Assembly (NCBI RefSeq): GCF_014357575.1
Contig: NZ_JACONW010000031.1
Coordinates: 1-45,708 of the forward strand
Length of the DNA stretch: 45,708 nucleotides
Direction: 5' to 3'
Origin: Pseudomonas folii
Lineage (GTDB): Bacteria; Pseudomonadota; Gammaproteobacteria; Pseudomonadales; Pseudomonadaceae
Shown in pieces: positions 1 through 8,726 of this stretch. The notes beneath the pieces are model-generated. The model made no database searches. It saw only the letters and a program-made list of their open reading frames with translations, and was not told where the DNA came from. A program made the position numbers and the translations under genes. Within the stretch, counting starts at the first letter, position 1. Each line of letters begins with the position of its first letter.

Positions 1-60
1 TTGTTCTGATTGATGAATTGCTATCGCGAGCAAGCTCACTCCTACAGGGTTTTGTATTAG
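1..60. repeat. partial REP-like intergenic element at the left edge
   Basis: The motif around bases 21-50 (TATCGCGAGCAAGCTCACTC followed by CTACAG) resembles one arm of the Pseudomonas intergenic REP family. The partner arm would lie outside the window. The rest of 61-175 shows no gene and forms the leader of the next coding region. Confidence 0.45.
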
Positions 61-175
61 CCGTTCCGCCGGCGCGGCTCCCGAGATAGCCGTATCAAAA
101 CACCGAACAATGAATTCGCTGGCAGCGCTGTTATCCTGCTGACCCTTTTACCTCATCACCAAGTGAATCGCTGAA

Positions 176-1381
176 ATGCCTCAATGGAAATCCCTGATCG
201 TCCGCATCGTTGAACTGATGAAACGTTATCCGGGGCTTATTGCGGCGGGTGGTTTCATTTCGGGTATCGCCAGCTTCATTCTGGTGGACCGTCAGGAAGG
301 CCTGGCTACCTGGATTGCCGTGGTAATGCTGCTCAGCTGGCTGTGGCTGATGGTCGAAGGCAGCGCCATGGTGTTGTTCACCAAAGTGTTCAAACGCAAG
401 ATTCCTGAAGGAATACTGCGTTACGGCACGCAGATGATTCACCAGGAAAGTCTGTTCTTCGTTCTGCCGTTCTTCTTCATCACCACCACATGGAACAGCG
501 CCCAGGCGATTTTTACCGGGATGCTCGGCGCAGCCGGGCTGATTTCCATCATTGACCCGCTGTACTACAAATGGCTAGCTCCGCGGCGCTGGCTGTTCAT
601 GGCCTTGCACACGCTGACGCTGTTTGCCGCCTTGCTGACTGCGCTGCCGATCATCCTGCACCTGACCACCGCAGAGAGTTACAAGCTGTCGCTGGGCATC
701 GCGATGCTGCTTTCATTCCCCAGCCTGATATCGAGCTTCCCGGTCACCAGTTGGCGGCGCGGAGTAGGGGTTGTGGTCACGATTCTGGTGATCGGCGGCG
801 CAGGCTGGTTGCTGCGTTCGTGGGTGCCGCCCGCGACGCTGTGGCTGACCGAAGTGGCGGTCAGTACTGACTTTGATAACAAGAATCGCACGCCAACCGA
901 CAGTGTTACTGAGGTCAGCGCTAACCAGGTGCGCAACAGTGGCCTGTATGCCTACACCTCGATCAATGCGCCGCGTGGTCTGGATGAGCGGATTTACCAC
1001 GTGTGGCGGCACAACGGCAAAGAAGTCGACAGGATTGCGCTGGACATCCATGGTGGCCGCAAAGAAGGCTACCGAGCGTGGACCCACAAACGCAATTTCC
1101 CACAGGATGCGGTGGGCAAATGGCAGGTGAGGGTGCTGACCGAAGACGGGCAGATGATCGGCGTGCTGCGTTTCGAAGTGACCGCGACTGATCAGGCGCC
1201 TGTCACTCGACCTTCTGGCCGGATAATCCGTCTCAAGCCGGGTGGCGATGACCGCAACAGTGCGGCTGATGAGCCTGCGCCGCAGCGTTTAGAGCCCGAG
1301 GCAAAAGAGCCTGAAAAGGCTCAGCCTGAGGCGGCCGAGCCTGACGTCAAACCTGAAAATACCGAGCCCGCTGCTCAGTAA
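176..1381 (+). CDS. DUF5924-type membrane protein with C-terminal DUF2914-like domain
   Basis: The 401-residue protein resembles the DUF5924 family of Pseudomonas. The N-terminal half is hydrophobic, with about seven membrane segments between residues 20 and 220. A soluble domain follows (about 220-340) with a W-R-HNGKEVDR-like stretch typical of DUF2914 domains. The last 55 residues are a low-complexity tail rich in Pro, Glu and Ala. The start at 176 follows a weak AAGTGA about nine bases upstream. It is transcribed towards the convergent spmAB-like gene, which ends only nine bases away. The biochemical role is unknown; the assignment is family-level from recalled similarity. Confidence 0.7.
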   Translation: MPQWKSLIVRIVELMKRYPGLIAAGGFISGIASFILVDRQEGLATWIAVVMLLSWLWLMVEGSAMVLFTKVFKRKIPEGILRYGTQMIHQESLFFVLPFFFITTTWNSAQAIFTGMLGAAGLISIIDPLYYKWLAPRRWLFMALHTLTLFAALLTALPIILHLTTAESYKLSLGIAMLLSFPSLISSFPVTSWRRGVGVVVTILVIGGAGWLLRSWVPPATLWLTEVAVSTDFDNKNRTPTDSVTEVSANQVRNSGLYAYTSINAPRGLDERIYHVWRHNGKEVDRIALDIHGGRKEGYRAWTHKRNFPQDAVGKWQVRVLTEDGQMIGVLRFEVTATDQAPVTRPSGRIIRLKPGGDDRNSAADEPAPQRLEPEAKEPEKAQPEAAEPDVKPENTEPAAQ

Positions 1382-1390
1382 CCTTGACGC

Positions 1391-2632
1391 TTACTGCGCA
1401 GTTGCGCCGAAGAACCAGTAAGTGACCATGATTGCCGCGATCACACCGGCAAGCTCGGCCAGCAGCGCGCAGCCTACGGCGTGGCGTGCGCGCTGGATGC
1501 CAACGGCACCGAAGTACACCGCCAGCACGTAGAACGTGGTTTCGGTACTGCCCTGAATCGTCGCGGCAGCCAGCGCTGCAAAGCTGTCCACGCCTTGAGT
1601 CTGCATGGTTTCGATCAGCAGCGCCCGGGCGGCACTGCCCGAGAACGGCTTGACCATTGCCGTCGGCAACGCATCGACAAATCGTGTGTCCACCCCCAGC
1701 CACTGAACCAGATGACGAATACCTTCCAGGCCCATATCCAGCGCGCCCGAAGCACGCAGCACGCCGACCGCACAGAGCATCGCTACCAGATAGGGCAACA
1801 GGCCTTTGGCGACGTCAAAACCTTCCTTCGCCCCTTCAACAAACGCCTCATAGACCTGCACCTTGCGTAACGCACCGATCACCAGAAACAGGATGATCAG
1901 CCCGAACAGCGTCAGGTTGCCGAGGATAGAAGAGAGGCCCGCCAACGCCGCTGCCGACATGGTCGCCAACAACGCCATGAAACCGCCGAGTATCAACGCA
2001 CCGGGGATCAGGTAGGCCAATACGACCGGGTCCCACAGCCGCAGTCGCTGCATGAATGCCACGGACAGCAGACCCACAACCGTCGAGGCACTGGTTGCCA
2101 GCAGGATCGGCAGAAACACCAGCGTCGGGTCTACCGCGCCTTGCTGTGCGCGGTACATGAAAATCGAGACAGGCAGCAGCGTCAGCGAAGACGCGTTGAG
2201 TACCAGAAACAGAATCTGCGCGTTACTGGCCGCGGTCTGGCTGGGGTTGAGCTCTTGCAGCGAGCGCATGGCCTTGAGGCCGATCGGCGTTGCCGCGTTA
2301 TCCAGGCCCAACGCGTTGGCGGCAAAGTTGAGGGTGATCAGACCAAGAGCAGGGTGGCCTGCAGGGACTTCCGGCATCAGGCGCAGAAACAACGGCCCCA
2401 GAATTTTCGCCAGCCAGTCGACGATCCCGGCTTTCTCCGCAATTCGCAGAAAACCCAGCCACAGCGTCAGCGTGCCGAACAACAACACCATGACTTCAAC
2501 CGACAGCTTGGCCATGGCAAAGATGCTTTCGACCATGGCCGCAAAAATGCCGGCGTTACCGCCAATCAGCCACTGGCCGAATGCGGAAATTGCTGCAATC
2601 AGAAAAAAACCGAGCCATAGAGCGTTAAGCAT
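1391..2632 (-). CDS. spore maturation protein A/B-type fused membrane protein (Gate domains)
   Basis: The 413-residue polytopic membrane protein fuses SpmA-like and SpmB-like halves. The first half carries the SpmA-type stretch NFAANALGLDNAATPIGLKA (near residues 100-120). The second carries an STETTFYVLAVYFGAVG stretch typical of SpmB, near residue 370. Both halves belong to the nucleoside-recognition (Gate) superfamily. Such fusions are common in non-sporulating Gammaproteobacteria, where the substrate is not established. A GGGGGA lies upstream of the ATG at 2632. It stands alone, convergent with the preceding gene. Confidence 0.8.
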   Translation of the reverse strand: MLNALWLGFFLIAAISAFGQWLIGGNAGIFAAMVESIFAMAKLSVEVMVLLFGTLTLWLGFLRIAEKAGIVDWLAKILGPLFLRLMPEVPAGHPALGLITLNFAANALGLDNAATPIGLKAMRSLQELNPSQTAASNAQILFLVLNASSLTLLPVSIFMYRAQQGAVDPTLVFLPILLATSASTVVGLLSVAFMQRLRLWDPVVLAYLIPGALILGGFMALLATMSAAALAGLSSILGNLTLFGLIILFLVIGALRKVQVYEAFVEGAKEGFDVAKGLLPYLVAMLCAVGVLRASGALDMGLEGIRHLVQWLGVDTRFVDALPTAMVKPFSGSAARALLIETMQTQGVDSFAALAAATIQGSTETTFYVLAVYFGAVGIQRARHAVGCALLAELAGVIAAIMVTYWFFGATAQ

Positions 2633-2726
2633 TCACAAGTCCCCCGCAAGATGCCGCGATGATAGCGGTGCGGGGGCAAACAACAAACCCTGAAGAGATT
2701 TTCATTCGCCATGGAGACTGCGATGG

Positions 2727-2818
2727 CGTGGGACCGGCTTTAGCCGGGAAGGCGGCATTTCTAACGATACAGATGTATTGAATATCCCGGCCTCTTCCCG
2801 GCTAAAGCCAGTCCCACG
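2727..2818. repeat. REP-type inverted pair (family 1)
   Basis: The arms at about 2727-2756 and 2790-2818 are near-perfect reverse complements built on a GTGGGACCGGCTTTAGCC core, with one or two mismatches and a loop of about 33 bases. This is the Pseudomonas intergenic REP/REPIN type. It lies between two leftward genes and could act as a weak terminator or mRNA stabiliser. Confidence 0.85.
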
Positions 2819-2849
2819 ACACATAAAATCTCTTACAGGAACTGAGGAG

Positions 2850-3590
2850 TCAGCGCAAAATCTTCGGCGCTTCATCCCTTGGCAGGTTGTTTTGCTGCTG
2901 CGGCTGCCCGATGTATTCCACTTCACCACGCAATTGCTCACGCAGTTGACGAGTGACATCCACACCCAATGACTGAGACACGTCGCGCACAACGCGAGGG
3001 CGATTCAGAGAGACTTTGACGTCGCGGCTGTTGACCAGCTTGGTGTCCTGCCCTTCGCCCATGGCCGTGAACGCCGAGGTGATCTCGAAGGTACGGGTAT
3101 TGATCAAGCTGAAGTCAGCCACCAGCGTCAGACCGAGAATCGCCGAATAACTGTTGGTGTTCGCCAGTTCGCCGATGTCCTGCTGGAAATCGATATCCGA
3201 TACGGTTCCGAACAACACGTAATCCGCGCCCTTGAAGCTGCCGCTCTTGATGCGCTTGATGACGTCATAAACGTCTTCTTTGGATTGAGCCGTGTACGGC
3301 GTGCCTTGCACCAGCTGGAACATACCGGACTTGATGATTTCGCCCTTGATATCACCACTGAATTTGCGCAGCTCGCCCTGCTCGATGTAGCTGTAACGCG
3401 CTTCATATTCGTCGTAGCTGGACGAGCCACTGGCGCTGTAGCGGTTGGCTTGCAGGTTGCTCTTGGCTGAGACGGTGTGGATATAAGCTTCCACGCGTTC
3501 CTGAAAAGCCAGGTCAGCCACGGCGATTTTCGGTGCAGCCTGAACGCCAAAGGCGCACATCAGGCCGAAGATGCCAATCCATGCACGCAT
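2850..3590 (-). CDS. LpoB/CsgG-like periplasmic protein, second gene of an envelope cluster
   Basis: This is a 246-residue exported protein. A Sec signal peptide covers roughly residues 1-18 (ending VQAA) and there is no lipobox, unlike its upstream neighbours. The body has the mixed alpha/beta layout of the LpoB/CsgG superfamily: a KIAVADL strand after the signal, a GADYVLFGTVSDI strand near residue 130, and a later LTLVADFSLINTRTFEITSAF stretch. It begins three bases after the lpoB stop codon, so the two are co-transcribed. LpoB relatives activate penicillin-binding proteins; whether this paralogue does so is inference. The GGAG of the ribosome site overlaps the end of lpoB. Confidence 0.65.
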   Translation of the reverse strand: MRAWIGIFGLMCAFGVQAAPKIAVADLAFQERVEAYIHTVSAKSNLQANRYSASGSSSYDEYEARYSYIEQGELRKFSGDIKGEIIKSGMFQLVQGTPYTAQSKEDVYDVIKRIKSGSFKGADYVLFGTVSDIDFQQDIGELANTNSYSAILGLTLVADFSLINTRTFEITSAFTAMGEGQDTKLVNSRDVKVSLNRPRVVRDVSQSLGVDVTRQLREQLRGEVEYIGQPQQQNNLPRDEAPKILR

Positions 3591-3593
3591 TGC

Positions 3594-4181
3594 TTAACGC
3601 TCCGTGGTTTTGCGGATTTCTTTTTCGTCCATCCATTCGGCCAGACCGCTTTCGACGTCGATCAATTGCAGGCTGAATTTATAGAAGACGTCTTTGTAAT
3701 CAGCGCTGCGCTTGACGATGGAGCTGATCGAGCCTTCCAGTCGGTACTTGGCAGCGATCATATTGCCGGTTTTGCTGACAGTCGACTTCTTGTACAGACC
3801 GCTCTGGTTTTGCAGTTTGAGCTGATCAACCTGGCTCTGCATTTCAGTGTTGTCGCTGGCGAAGCGGGCGGTGCCGGACTTCATCAACTGAGTCTTGATG
3901 GACGTGGTGATTTCACGCGTGTCGATGTACTCGCTGGTCTTGTTCTTCACGTCGTAAACCTGAACCACCGGACGACCCTGCAGGATCCCGGATTGAGCCA
4001 GGGAGCGAGTCATGGACTCGGCGATCATTTGCAGATCGGTGGAGCCGAATTCGTTGGTGATGGTTTCAACAGCTTTGGTATCGCCGTAGCTGATGTTCTT
4101 GCTGCCCAGCGATGGCGAGTTGTTGGCGCAACCGGTAGCCAGCAGGGCGACAGCGGCGATGGAGCAAAGGCGGATAAACAT
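3594..4181 (-). CDS. lpoB: penicillin-binding protein activator LpoB-like lipoprotein
   Basis: The 195-residue lipoprotein has a signal peptide ending in a lipobox, LLATGC, near residues 14-19. The chosen start is the ATG at 4181, which gives a compact signal peptide and has GAAGAGAA upstream; the longer frame back to 4223 adds residues with no signal character. The body has the LpoB pattern: an RPVVQVYDVKNKTSEYIDTR strand-turn near residues 65-85 and YRLEGSISSIVKR near residue 150. In enterobacteria LpoB is an outer-membrane lipoprotein that stimulates PBP1b. Its neighbour ycfL matches the E. coli ycfL-lpoB order. In pseudomonads PBP1b is activated by the unrelated LpoP, so the partner here is uncertain. 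Confidence 0.75.
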   Translation of the reverse strand: MFIRLCSIAAVALLATGCANNSPSLGSKNISYGDTKAVETITNEFGSTDLQMIAESMTRSLAQSGILQGRPVVQVYDVKNKTSEYIDTREITTSIKTQLMKSGTARFASDNTEMQSQVDQLKLQNQSGLYKKSTVSKTGNMIAAKYRLEGSISSIVKRSADYKDVFYKFSLQLIDVESGLAEWMDEKEIRKTTER

Positions 4182-4219
4182 GCGGTAGTTCTCTTCAACT
4201 GAACAAATGAGGGGGGGGC

Positions 4220-4591
4220 TCAAGGCGTTTTCACTTCGAGGCGAAAGTCAGTGGCTTTCGGCGTCGGCGCAATAGCGGGCAGGTAGCTGGTCTGGGTGCC
4301 GTATAACGTCGTGCTTTTCCACGCCTCTGCATCGGCTACGGGAAACCCATCGTTACCCAGCCAGGCGAAGCGGTAATACATCTGTTTGTTGTAGCTGCTG
4401 GTGTTATTGAGTTGCACGTTGACGGTCATGAACCCGTTTTCGCGAGCCACACGCATGGCGCCAACTTCGATGTTCTTCATGTTACCCAGCGACACCACTT
4501 TGCTGGCAGCACTGCCGGGAGCTGGCGGTGGTGGTGTGGCACATCCGGCGAGCAGGGCCAGGGTGATTAGGCCGAGAATCTTGATACGCAT
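4220..4591 (-). CDS. ycfL: YcfL family lipoprotein (DUF1425)
   Basis: The small lipoprotein (123 residues from the ATG at 4591) has a signal peptide ending LALLAGC. A GGAGA motif five bases before 4591 supports this start over the upstream ATG at 4603, which would overlap the ribosome site. The body has the beta-rich DUF1425 pattern, including YYRFAWLGNDGFPV near residue 75. It precedes lpoB in the same transcript, as ycfL does in E. coli. The molecular role is unknown in any organism as far as I know. Confidence 0.8.
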   Translation of the reverse strand: MRIKILGLITLALLAGCATPPPPAPGSAASKVVSLGNMKNIEVGAMRVARENGFMTVNVQLNNTSSYNKQMYYRFAWLGNDGFPVADAEAWKSTTLYGTQTSYLPAIAPTPKATDFRLEVKTP

Positions 4592-4603
4592 GGGGGTCTC
4601 CAT

Positions 4604-6001
4604 TCAGGGTTGTTTTGTGGTCGCGATGGCTTGCGGTGCCGTTGATGGGGTTACCTGAGCCATCAGGCCATCGGTGTAAACCTGATTGCCAATTGCACGC
4701 AGTGCGACGACTTGATAGCGCTGGTCGACCTTAACCTGCACGTGCGTGCCTCCGGTGGTAGAAGGCAGAATCACGGTGTGCGTGCCTTGTGGCAGACGCA
4801 GGCGAGCAACTTGTGTGTTGTCCGGCAGGGTTCGCCAGGTGCGGGTATCTGCACCCTCGGTAATGGCTGAGGCGATACCCACGGCCAGACCGGCTAGCGG
4901 GTTCACATCATTGATCTGCTTTTGCGCCACGCCGCGAGTGATTGCACGAACTGTGGTGCGCAGGATGATTCCTGGCATGTCGTCACGCAGAGCGCGGCGA
5001 GACATGTCCGTGGTGCTGTTGAGCTTGGTCAGGTTGATCTGCTGGCCGTCGAGGCCAATCTGGGTGAAGGCTGCGGTCGTGGTATCCGGCTTGATCACCG
5101 GGAACGACAGTGGAGTAATCACCAGATTGCCGCTGATGGGCAGGGGCAGCGGAATACGTACCGAATCGCGAGCGGGAGCGAAGCCGCTCTGTACGACGAT
5201 CAATACTTCGCTGTAGCCGTCTTTGCTTTCATTGCCATCAAGTTTGAGCAGCGCTTCATCCAGCAATGGCGTGTTCGGGCGTAGTTCGGCTGCCTTGCGA
5301 TAACCCGGCGCAGCGAGGCCTTTTTCGCCCATGGCTTCATAGACAAAACCCGACAGGTAATGACTGAACGCACTCTGATAGCTGTTCTTGAGGCCAACAA
5401 CTTCAGGCGCATCAAGCGAGGCTACCGGGTAGCCCTTCAAGTCCTTGAACTGGGTTTTGACGCCCTTGTTCTCAGCTTCTTCTTCGCTCTTGAGGTATTC
5501 CTTATCACGCAGTTCAGCGATCACCGCTTCACGTTCGTGAGTTTTTTTGATTTCGACGCGGGCGCCTTCGAAGTCGTTTTTCGCCAGCAGGTTCAAGGCC
5601 ATCTGCGTCGTCAGCATGACCTTTTCGTAGTCATAGCCTTCGTAGCGACGCACCTTGTCGTTGACCAGAAAACTGCCGAACTGGGCCAGGTACTTATCGG
5701 TATCGAGCTTGACCGACTCTTCCCACTGGTACACCACGTTGTCGGCGGAACGCCATGCGGCCTGGCTACCCGCGAGGTCGCCTTTGGCGCGGAGTAATTC
5801 GCCTTTCTCGAAATAATAGAGCAGGTCCTTATCGACGCTGGTGTTGTTCTTTTCCAGTACGCCCAACGCGCCGTCAACGTTACCGCTGGCCAGTTGCAAG
5901 TTGGTTTCTTTGAGTTCGGTATCGTAGCTACGGAAGGCAGAGCAGCCCGCCAGTTGCACTGCGGCGAACAGCGCAAGCGCAGTCAAGGCACGAGAAGACA
6001 T
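4604..6001 (-). CDS. COG3014-family lipoprotein
   Basis: The lipoprotein is 465 residues long from the ATG at 6001, whose signal peptide ends in the lipobox VQLAGCS. The upstream ATG at 6043 lacks a ribosome site and would put 14 non-signal residues in front. The N-terminal half (residues 25-250) is helical and repeat-like, with tetratricopeptide-style stretches such as YYFEKGELLRAKGDLAGSQ. The C-terminal half is beta-rich with VILPSTTGGTHVQVKV near residue 415. COG3014 genes are known to travel with ycfL and lpoB-type genes, as here. It is first in this four-gene leftward operon; the function is unknown. Confidence 0.75.
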   Translation of the reverse strand: MSSRALTALALFAAVQLAGCSAFRSYDTELKETNLQLASGNVDGALGVLEKNNTSVDKDLLYYFEKGELLRAKGDLAGSQAAWRSADNVVYQWEESVKLDTDKYLAQFGSFLVNDKVRRYEGYDYEKVMLTTQMALNLLAKNDFEGARVEIKKTHEREAVIAELRDKEYLKSEEEAENKGVKTQFKDLKGYPVASLDAPEVVGLKNSYQSAFSHYLSGFVYEAMGEKGLAAPGYRKAAELRPNTPLLDEALLKLDGNESKDGYSEVLIVVQSGFAPARDSVRIPLPLPISGNLVITPLSFPVIKPDTTTAAFTQIGLDGQQINLTKLNSTTDMSRRALRDDMPGIILRTTVRAITRGVAQKQINDVNPLAGLAVGIASAITEGADTRTWRTLPDNTQVARLRLPQGTHTVILPSTTGGTHVQVKVDQRYQVVALRAIGNQVYTDGLMAQVTPSTAPQAIATTKQP

Positions 6002-6344
6002 GAGGCGTTCATTCCCTGAAATAGATAGCAGGGACTGAGTCATCTGCTATGCAAATCCGTTTGAGTGGGCAACCATTACCAGCCGCCCGGCGAGCCCCTT
6101 TGTGCGAGCTAATGTCACTTGCAGCCGAGGGCGCGGGATTATAAGCCGCATTCCAGTGCTGACAATGGCTTTTTGATGGCTCACAGGTTTTTAGGCCGAT
6201 TCCTACACTTGAAGAGAGAATTCCCTCACGCATGCGGGTAATCACGATGTGCCTTGAGGCGGATCCAAGAGGGGGTTATACGATCAATGTAGCTGTGCAA
6301 ATATCTCCTTTTTAGTTGTTGTTCATATCAAGGAGGCCTGCGTC
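6002..6344. other. divergent intergenic region with no recognised gene
   Basis: About 340 bases separate the leftward COG3014 gene from the rightward acetyltransferase gene. It must contain both promoters. I see no RNA gene, no strong repeat and no convincing operator. The right end carries a strong AGGAGG at 6331-6336. Confidence 0.6.
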
Positions 6345-6851
6345 TTGCCCATTTCAACCGTCAGCGACATCGAGATTCGCCGCTTTGAACCCGCTGATCA
6401 GCAAGGCGTGATTGACGTCATCCTGCCGATTCAACGTGAAGAGTTTGGCATTGCTATCAGCGCTGAGGATCAGCCGGATCTGCAGGCCATTCCTGACTTC
6501 TATCAGGTCGGCAACGGCGATTTCTGGGTTGCTAAACATCAAGGCCAGGTCATCGGCACCATCGGCCTCAAAGACATCGGTGCACAGCAGACCGCCTTGC
6601 GAAAAATGTTCGTTGCAGCGCCGTTTCGTGGGCGTGAGTTTGGAGTGGCGGCGCAGGTGCTCAGCACATTGCTTGAAGACGCATGGCAACGAGGCGTGCA
6701 GGAAATCTATCTGGGCACCACCGACAAATTCCTCGCCGCGCATCGGTTTTACGAGAAGCACGGGTTTGTTGAAGTGGCGAAGGAAGACCTGCCGGAGAGC
6801 TTTCCAGTGATGAAGGTGGACAGCAAGTTTTACGTGTTGCGGCGGGGGTGA
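6345..6851 (+). CDS. GNAT family N-acetyltransferase
   Basis: The 168-residue protein has a single GNAT fold. It begins with the first strand DIEIRRFEPAD (residues 8-18). The acetyl-CoA pyrophosphate-binding motif is FRGREFGVAAQVL at about residues 94-106, preceded by the strand LRKMFVAAP. The end of the domain, AAHRFYEKHGFVEV (about 131-144), is the usual motif B. The start is TTG at 6345, fixed by a perfect AGGAGG eight bases upstream; there is no in-frame ATG close by. The substrate is unknown. It is a single-gene unit followed by a REP-type hairpin. Confidence 0.85.
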   Translation: MPISTVSDIEIRRFEPADQQGVIDVILPIQREEFGIAISAEDQPDLQAIPDFYQVGNGDFWVAKHQGQVIGTIGLKDIGAQQTALRKMFVAAPFRGREFGVAAQVLSTLLEDAWQRGVQEIYLGTTDKFLAAHRFYEKHGFVEVAKEDLPESFPVMKVDSKFYVLRRG

Positions 6852-6861
6852 GAAGAGTAAT

Positions 6862-6951
6862 TGTTGGAGCGAGGCTTGCCCGCGAAGACGTCATCTCAGT
6901 CGATATATGTTGACTGATAGGACGCTTTCGCGGGCAAGCCTCGCTCCAACA
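6862..6951. repeat. REP-type inverted pair (family 2), probable bidirectional terminator
   Basis: The arms at 6862-6886 and 6927-6951 are perfect 25-base reverse complements with a GAGCGAGGCTTGCCCGCGAA core and a 40-base loop. The element lies between convergent genes and is followed on the plus strand by a short T-rich run (ATTTTTCT). That placement fits termination from both sides. Confidence 0.85.
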
Positions 6952-6958
6952 GATTTTT

Positions 6959-8305
6959 CTACTTCTGTTCCACCGCATGCGCCCAACGATAATCAAGGCG
7001 TGGTGCGCGGACTTTAACTTTGCGCTTGGTCTTGGTCAGTGTCGGTTCGAACACAGGCTCAGGGTCACGCAGGAAGGCTGTCATGACTGCGCTCAGGGCA
7101 TACAGGCCAGTGAATGCCCAGACCACGCCAGCAAGGCCGAAGCTGTCCTGGAAGATCGCGACCACAGCAGGGCCGACCCAGGTCGATGCGCCTGCGCCGA
7201 GGCTCAGGACTGACAATGCAGCGGCTTTGTTCTGCGGCGCGAGGGCTGGTGCCAGTGCCGACAGCGGTACGAAGCATGCCAGCGTCAGGCCGTAGAAGGC
7301 GCCGAAGATCGAAGCGATAAGGAAGTCATTCGGGAAAGCCTGCGGCATGAAGAAGAACAGCGGCGTGCTGATCGTGCTGCCGACGGCACCCAGCCACAGG
7401 ATCGTATTGCGATAGCCAATCCGGGTACTGATGATGCTGGAAGCAAGGTTGCCGATGATGTTGAACACAAACACGATGGTCAGCAGTCGCAGCCACTCTT
7501 CAAGGCTGAAGCCTACGGTGTGCATGAAGAAGCCAGGCATGATCACCAGAAAGCCGAACATTGACGAGGTGTTGATCACGCGCACCAGACCGGCAAGCGA
7601 CACCTTGGGCATTTCCCACATGATGGTGATGTTCTTGGCCATCGAGACCAGCGGTTTTTCACCTTCCGGCGCCAGACGCTGCATACCATGTGCTTCGCGC
7701 ATGCCCACCAGACCAATCACGCCACCCACAACCACCAGCGCAAACGACAACCAGAAAGTCGCCATGGCACCGATCAACGGGATGCTCACGCTGGCGACCA
7801 GCGAGCCAAGGGTTGGCAGCCCGGCTGCGTAGGCAACCCAGAACCAGCCAACGGCCATGCCCATTTTGCGGGAAGGCGTTGCTGCGGCGATCCAGACCAG
7901 GAAACCATAGGCGAACAAGGGGTAGCCGAAGCCACGCAGGCCGTAGGTCAGGAGGATCATCGAGTAGCTGAGTTCCTGCAGGCCGTAGATCAGGAACAGA
8001 ACTTCGAAGGCGCTCCAGATCAGCAAGCCGAGAATCATCACGCGCTTGGGGCCCCAGATGTTCGACAGCGCGCCGGCCAGCCAGGAGGAGACACCGACGG
8101 TGACACCGTAGATGGTAAAGACCATGGCGATTTCGTCGGCAGGCATGCCGCGTTCGCTAAGGAAAGGGGAGAGATAACCCAGTTCGACGCCATCGCCGAT
8201 CATGAAGATAAGCAGGCCGACGAAGCCCCAGAACATTGGATAGGGGATGCCGGTTTTCTCGCAGAATCTGGCGAGTGCAGTGTTCGGAGTGGATTGATCG
8301 CTCAA
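6959..8305 (-). CDS. MFS transporter, RbtT/DalT/CsbX (polyol permease) family
   Basis: The 448-residue protein has twelve predicted membrane segments. Its N-terminal signature FWGFVGLLIFMIGDGVELGYLSPFL (the stretch at about residues 25-50) is the one found in ribitol/arabinitol permeases. The MFS loop 2-3 motif is present in degenerate form (GALSNIWGPKRVM, about 97-109). A long central loop falls near residues 205-225. The C-terminus ends in a basic tail. No polyol dehydrogenase, kinase or regulator lies beside it in the window, so the substrate cannot be inferred from context. The gene is monocistronic between two REP-containing or gene-free spacers. Confidence 0.75.
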   Translation of the reverse strand: MSDQSTPNTALARFCEKTGIPYPMFWGFVGLLIFMIGDGVELGYLSPFLSERGMPADEIAMVFTIYGVTVGVSSWLAGALSNIWGPKRVMILGLLIWSAFEVLFLIYGLQELSYSMILLTYGLRGFGYPLFAYGFLVWIAAATPSRKMGMAVGWFWVAYAAGLPTLGSLVASVSIPLIGAMATFWLSFALVVVGGVIGLVGMREAHGMQRLAPEGEKPLVSMAKNITIMWEMPKVSLAGLVRVINTSSMFGFLVIMPGFFMHTVGFSLEEWLRLLTIVFVFNIIGNLASSIISTRIGYRNTILWLGAVGSTISTPLFFFMPQAFPNDFLIASIFGAFYGLTLACFVPLSALAPALAPQNKAAALSVLSLGAGASTWVGPAVVAIFQDSFGLAGVVWAFTGLYALSAVMTAFLRDPEPVFEPTLTKTKRKVKVRAPRLDYRWAHAVEQK

Positions 8306-8726
8306 TTTTCCGGTCCTTCTTTTAGGTACAGCACGGCGTTTGGTGACGCCGTATGAATGGCCTCAATGAGGTTGAAAGGCAGGGTTGCCCGACACGCTGT
8401 TGGCAAATGCGCGAACACAGAACGTGTGGACTTTCATCTGATGCAGGATCGCCGCTATACGACTTCAATGACCCATGAATCTATGTTTTTTATAGATTTT
8501 CGAGCCCGTTTGCTTTTTGTTTATCCCATCTGGGAGCGATGATGGCAACCGCTCTAGACCGGGCCACCTGTGGCGGGATGACGCACCGGTTTGCATGTGG
8601 TCCCCAGTTTATAGGGGGAAGGGCGTTACAAAAGATGTCGGAAAAAAGTGGCAAAAAAATATCAATCGAGTGGATTGCTAGCAATATGGATGGGCATAAC
8701 GGCATTTCTGCCATCACGACACGCGC
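8306..8726. other. gene-free spacer upstream of the MFS gene
   Basis: About 420 bases lie between the MFS start and the end of the next leftward gene. The stretch 8480-8530 and the stretch 8630-8680 are AT-rich relative to the surroundings and are likely to hold the MFS promoter. The small open frames here lack ribosome sites and protein-like composition. No RNA gene recognised. Confidence 0.5.
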
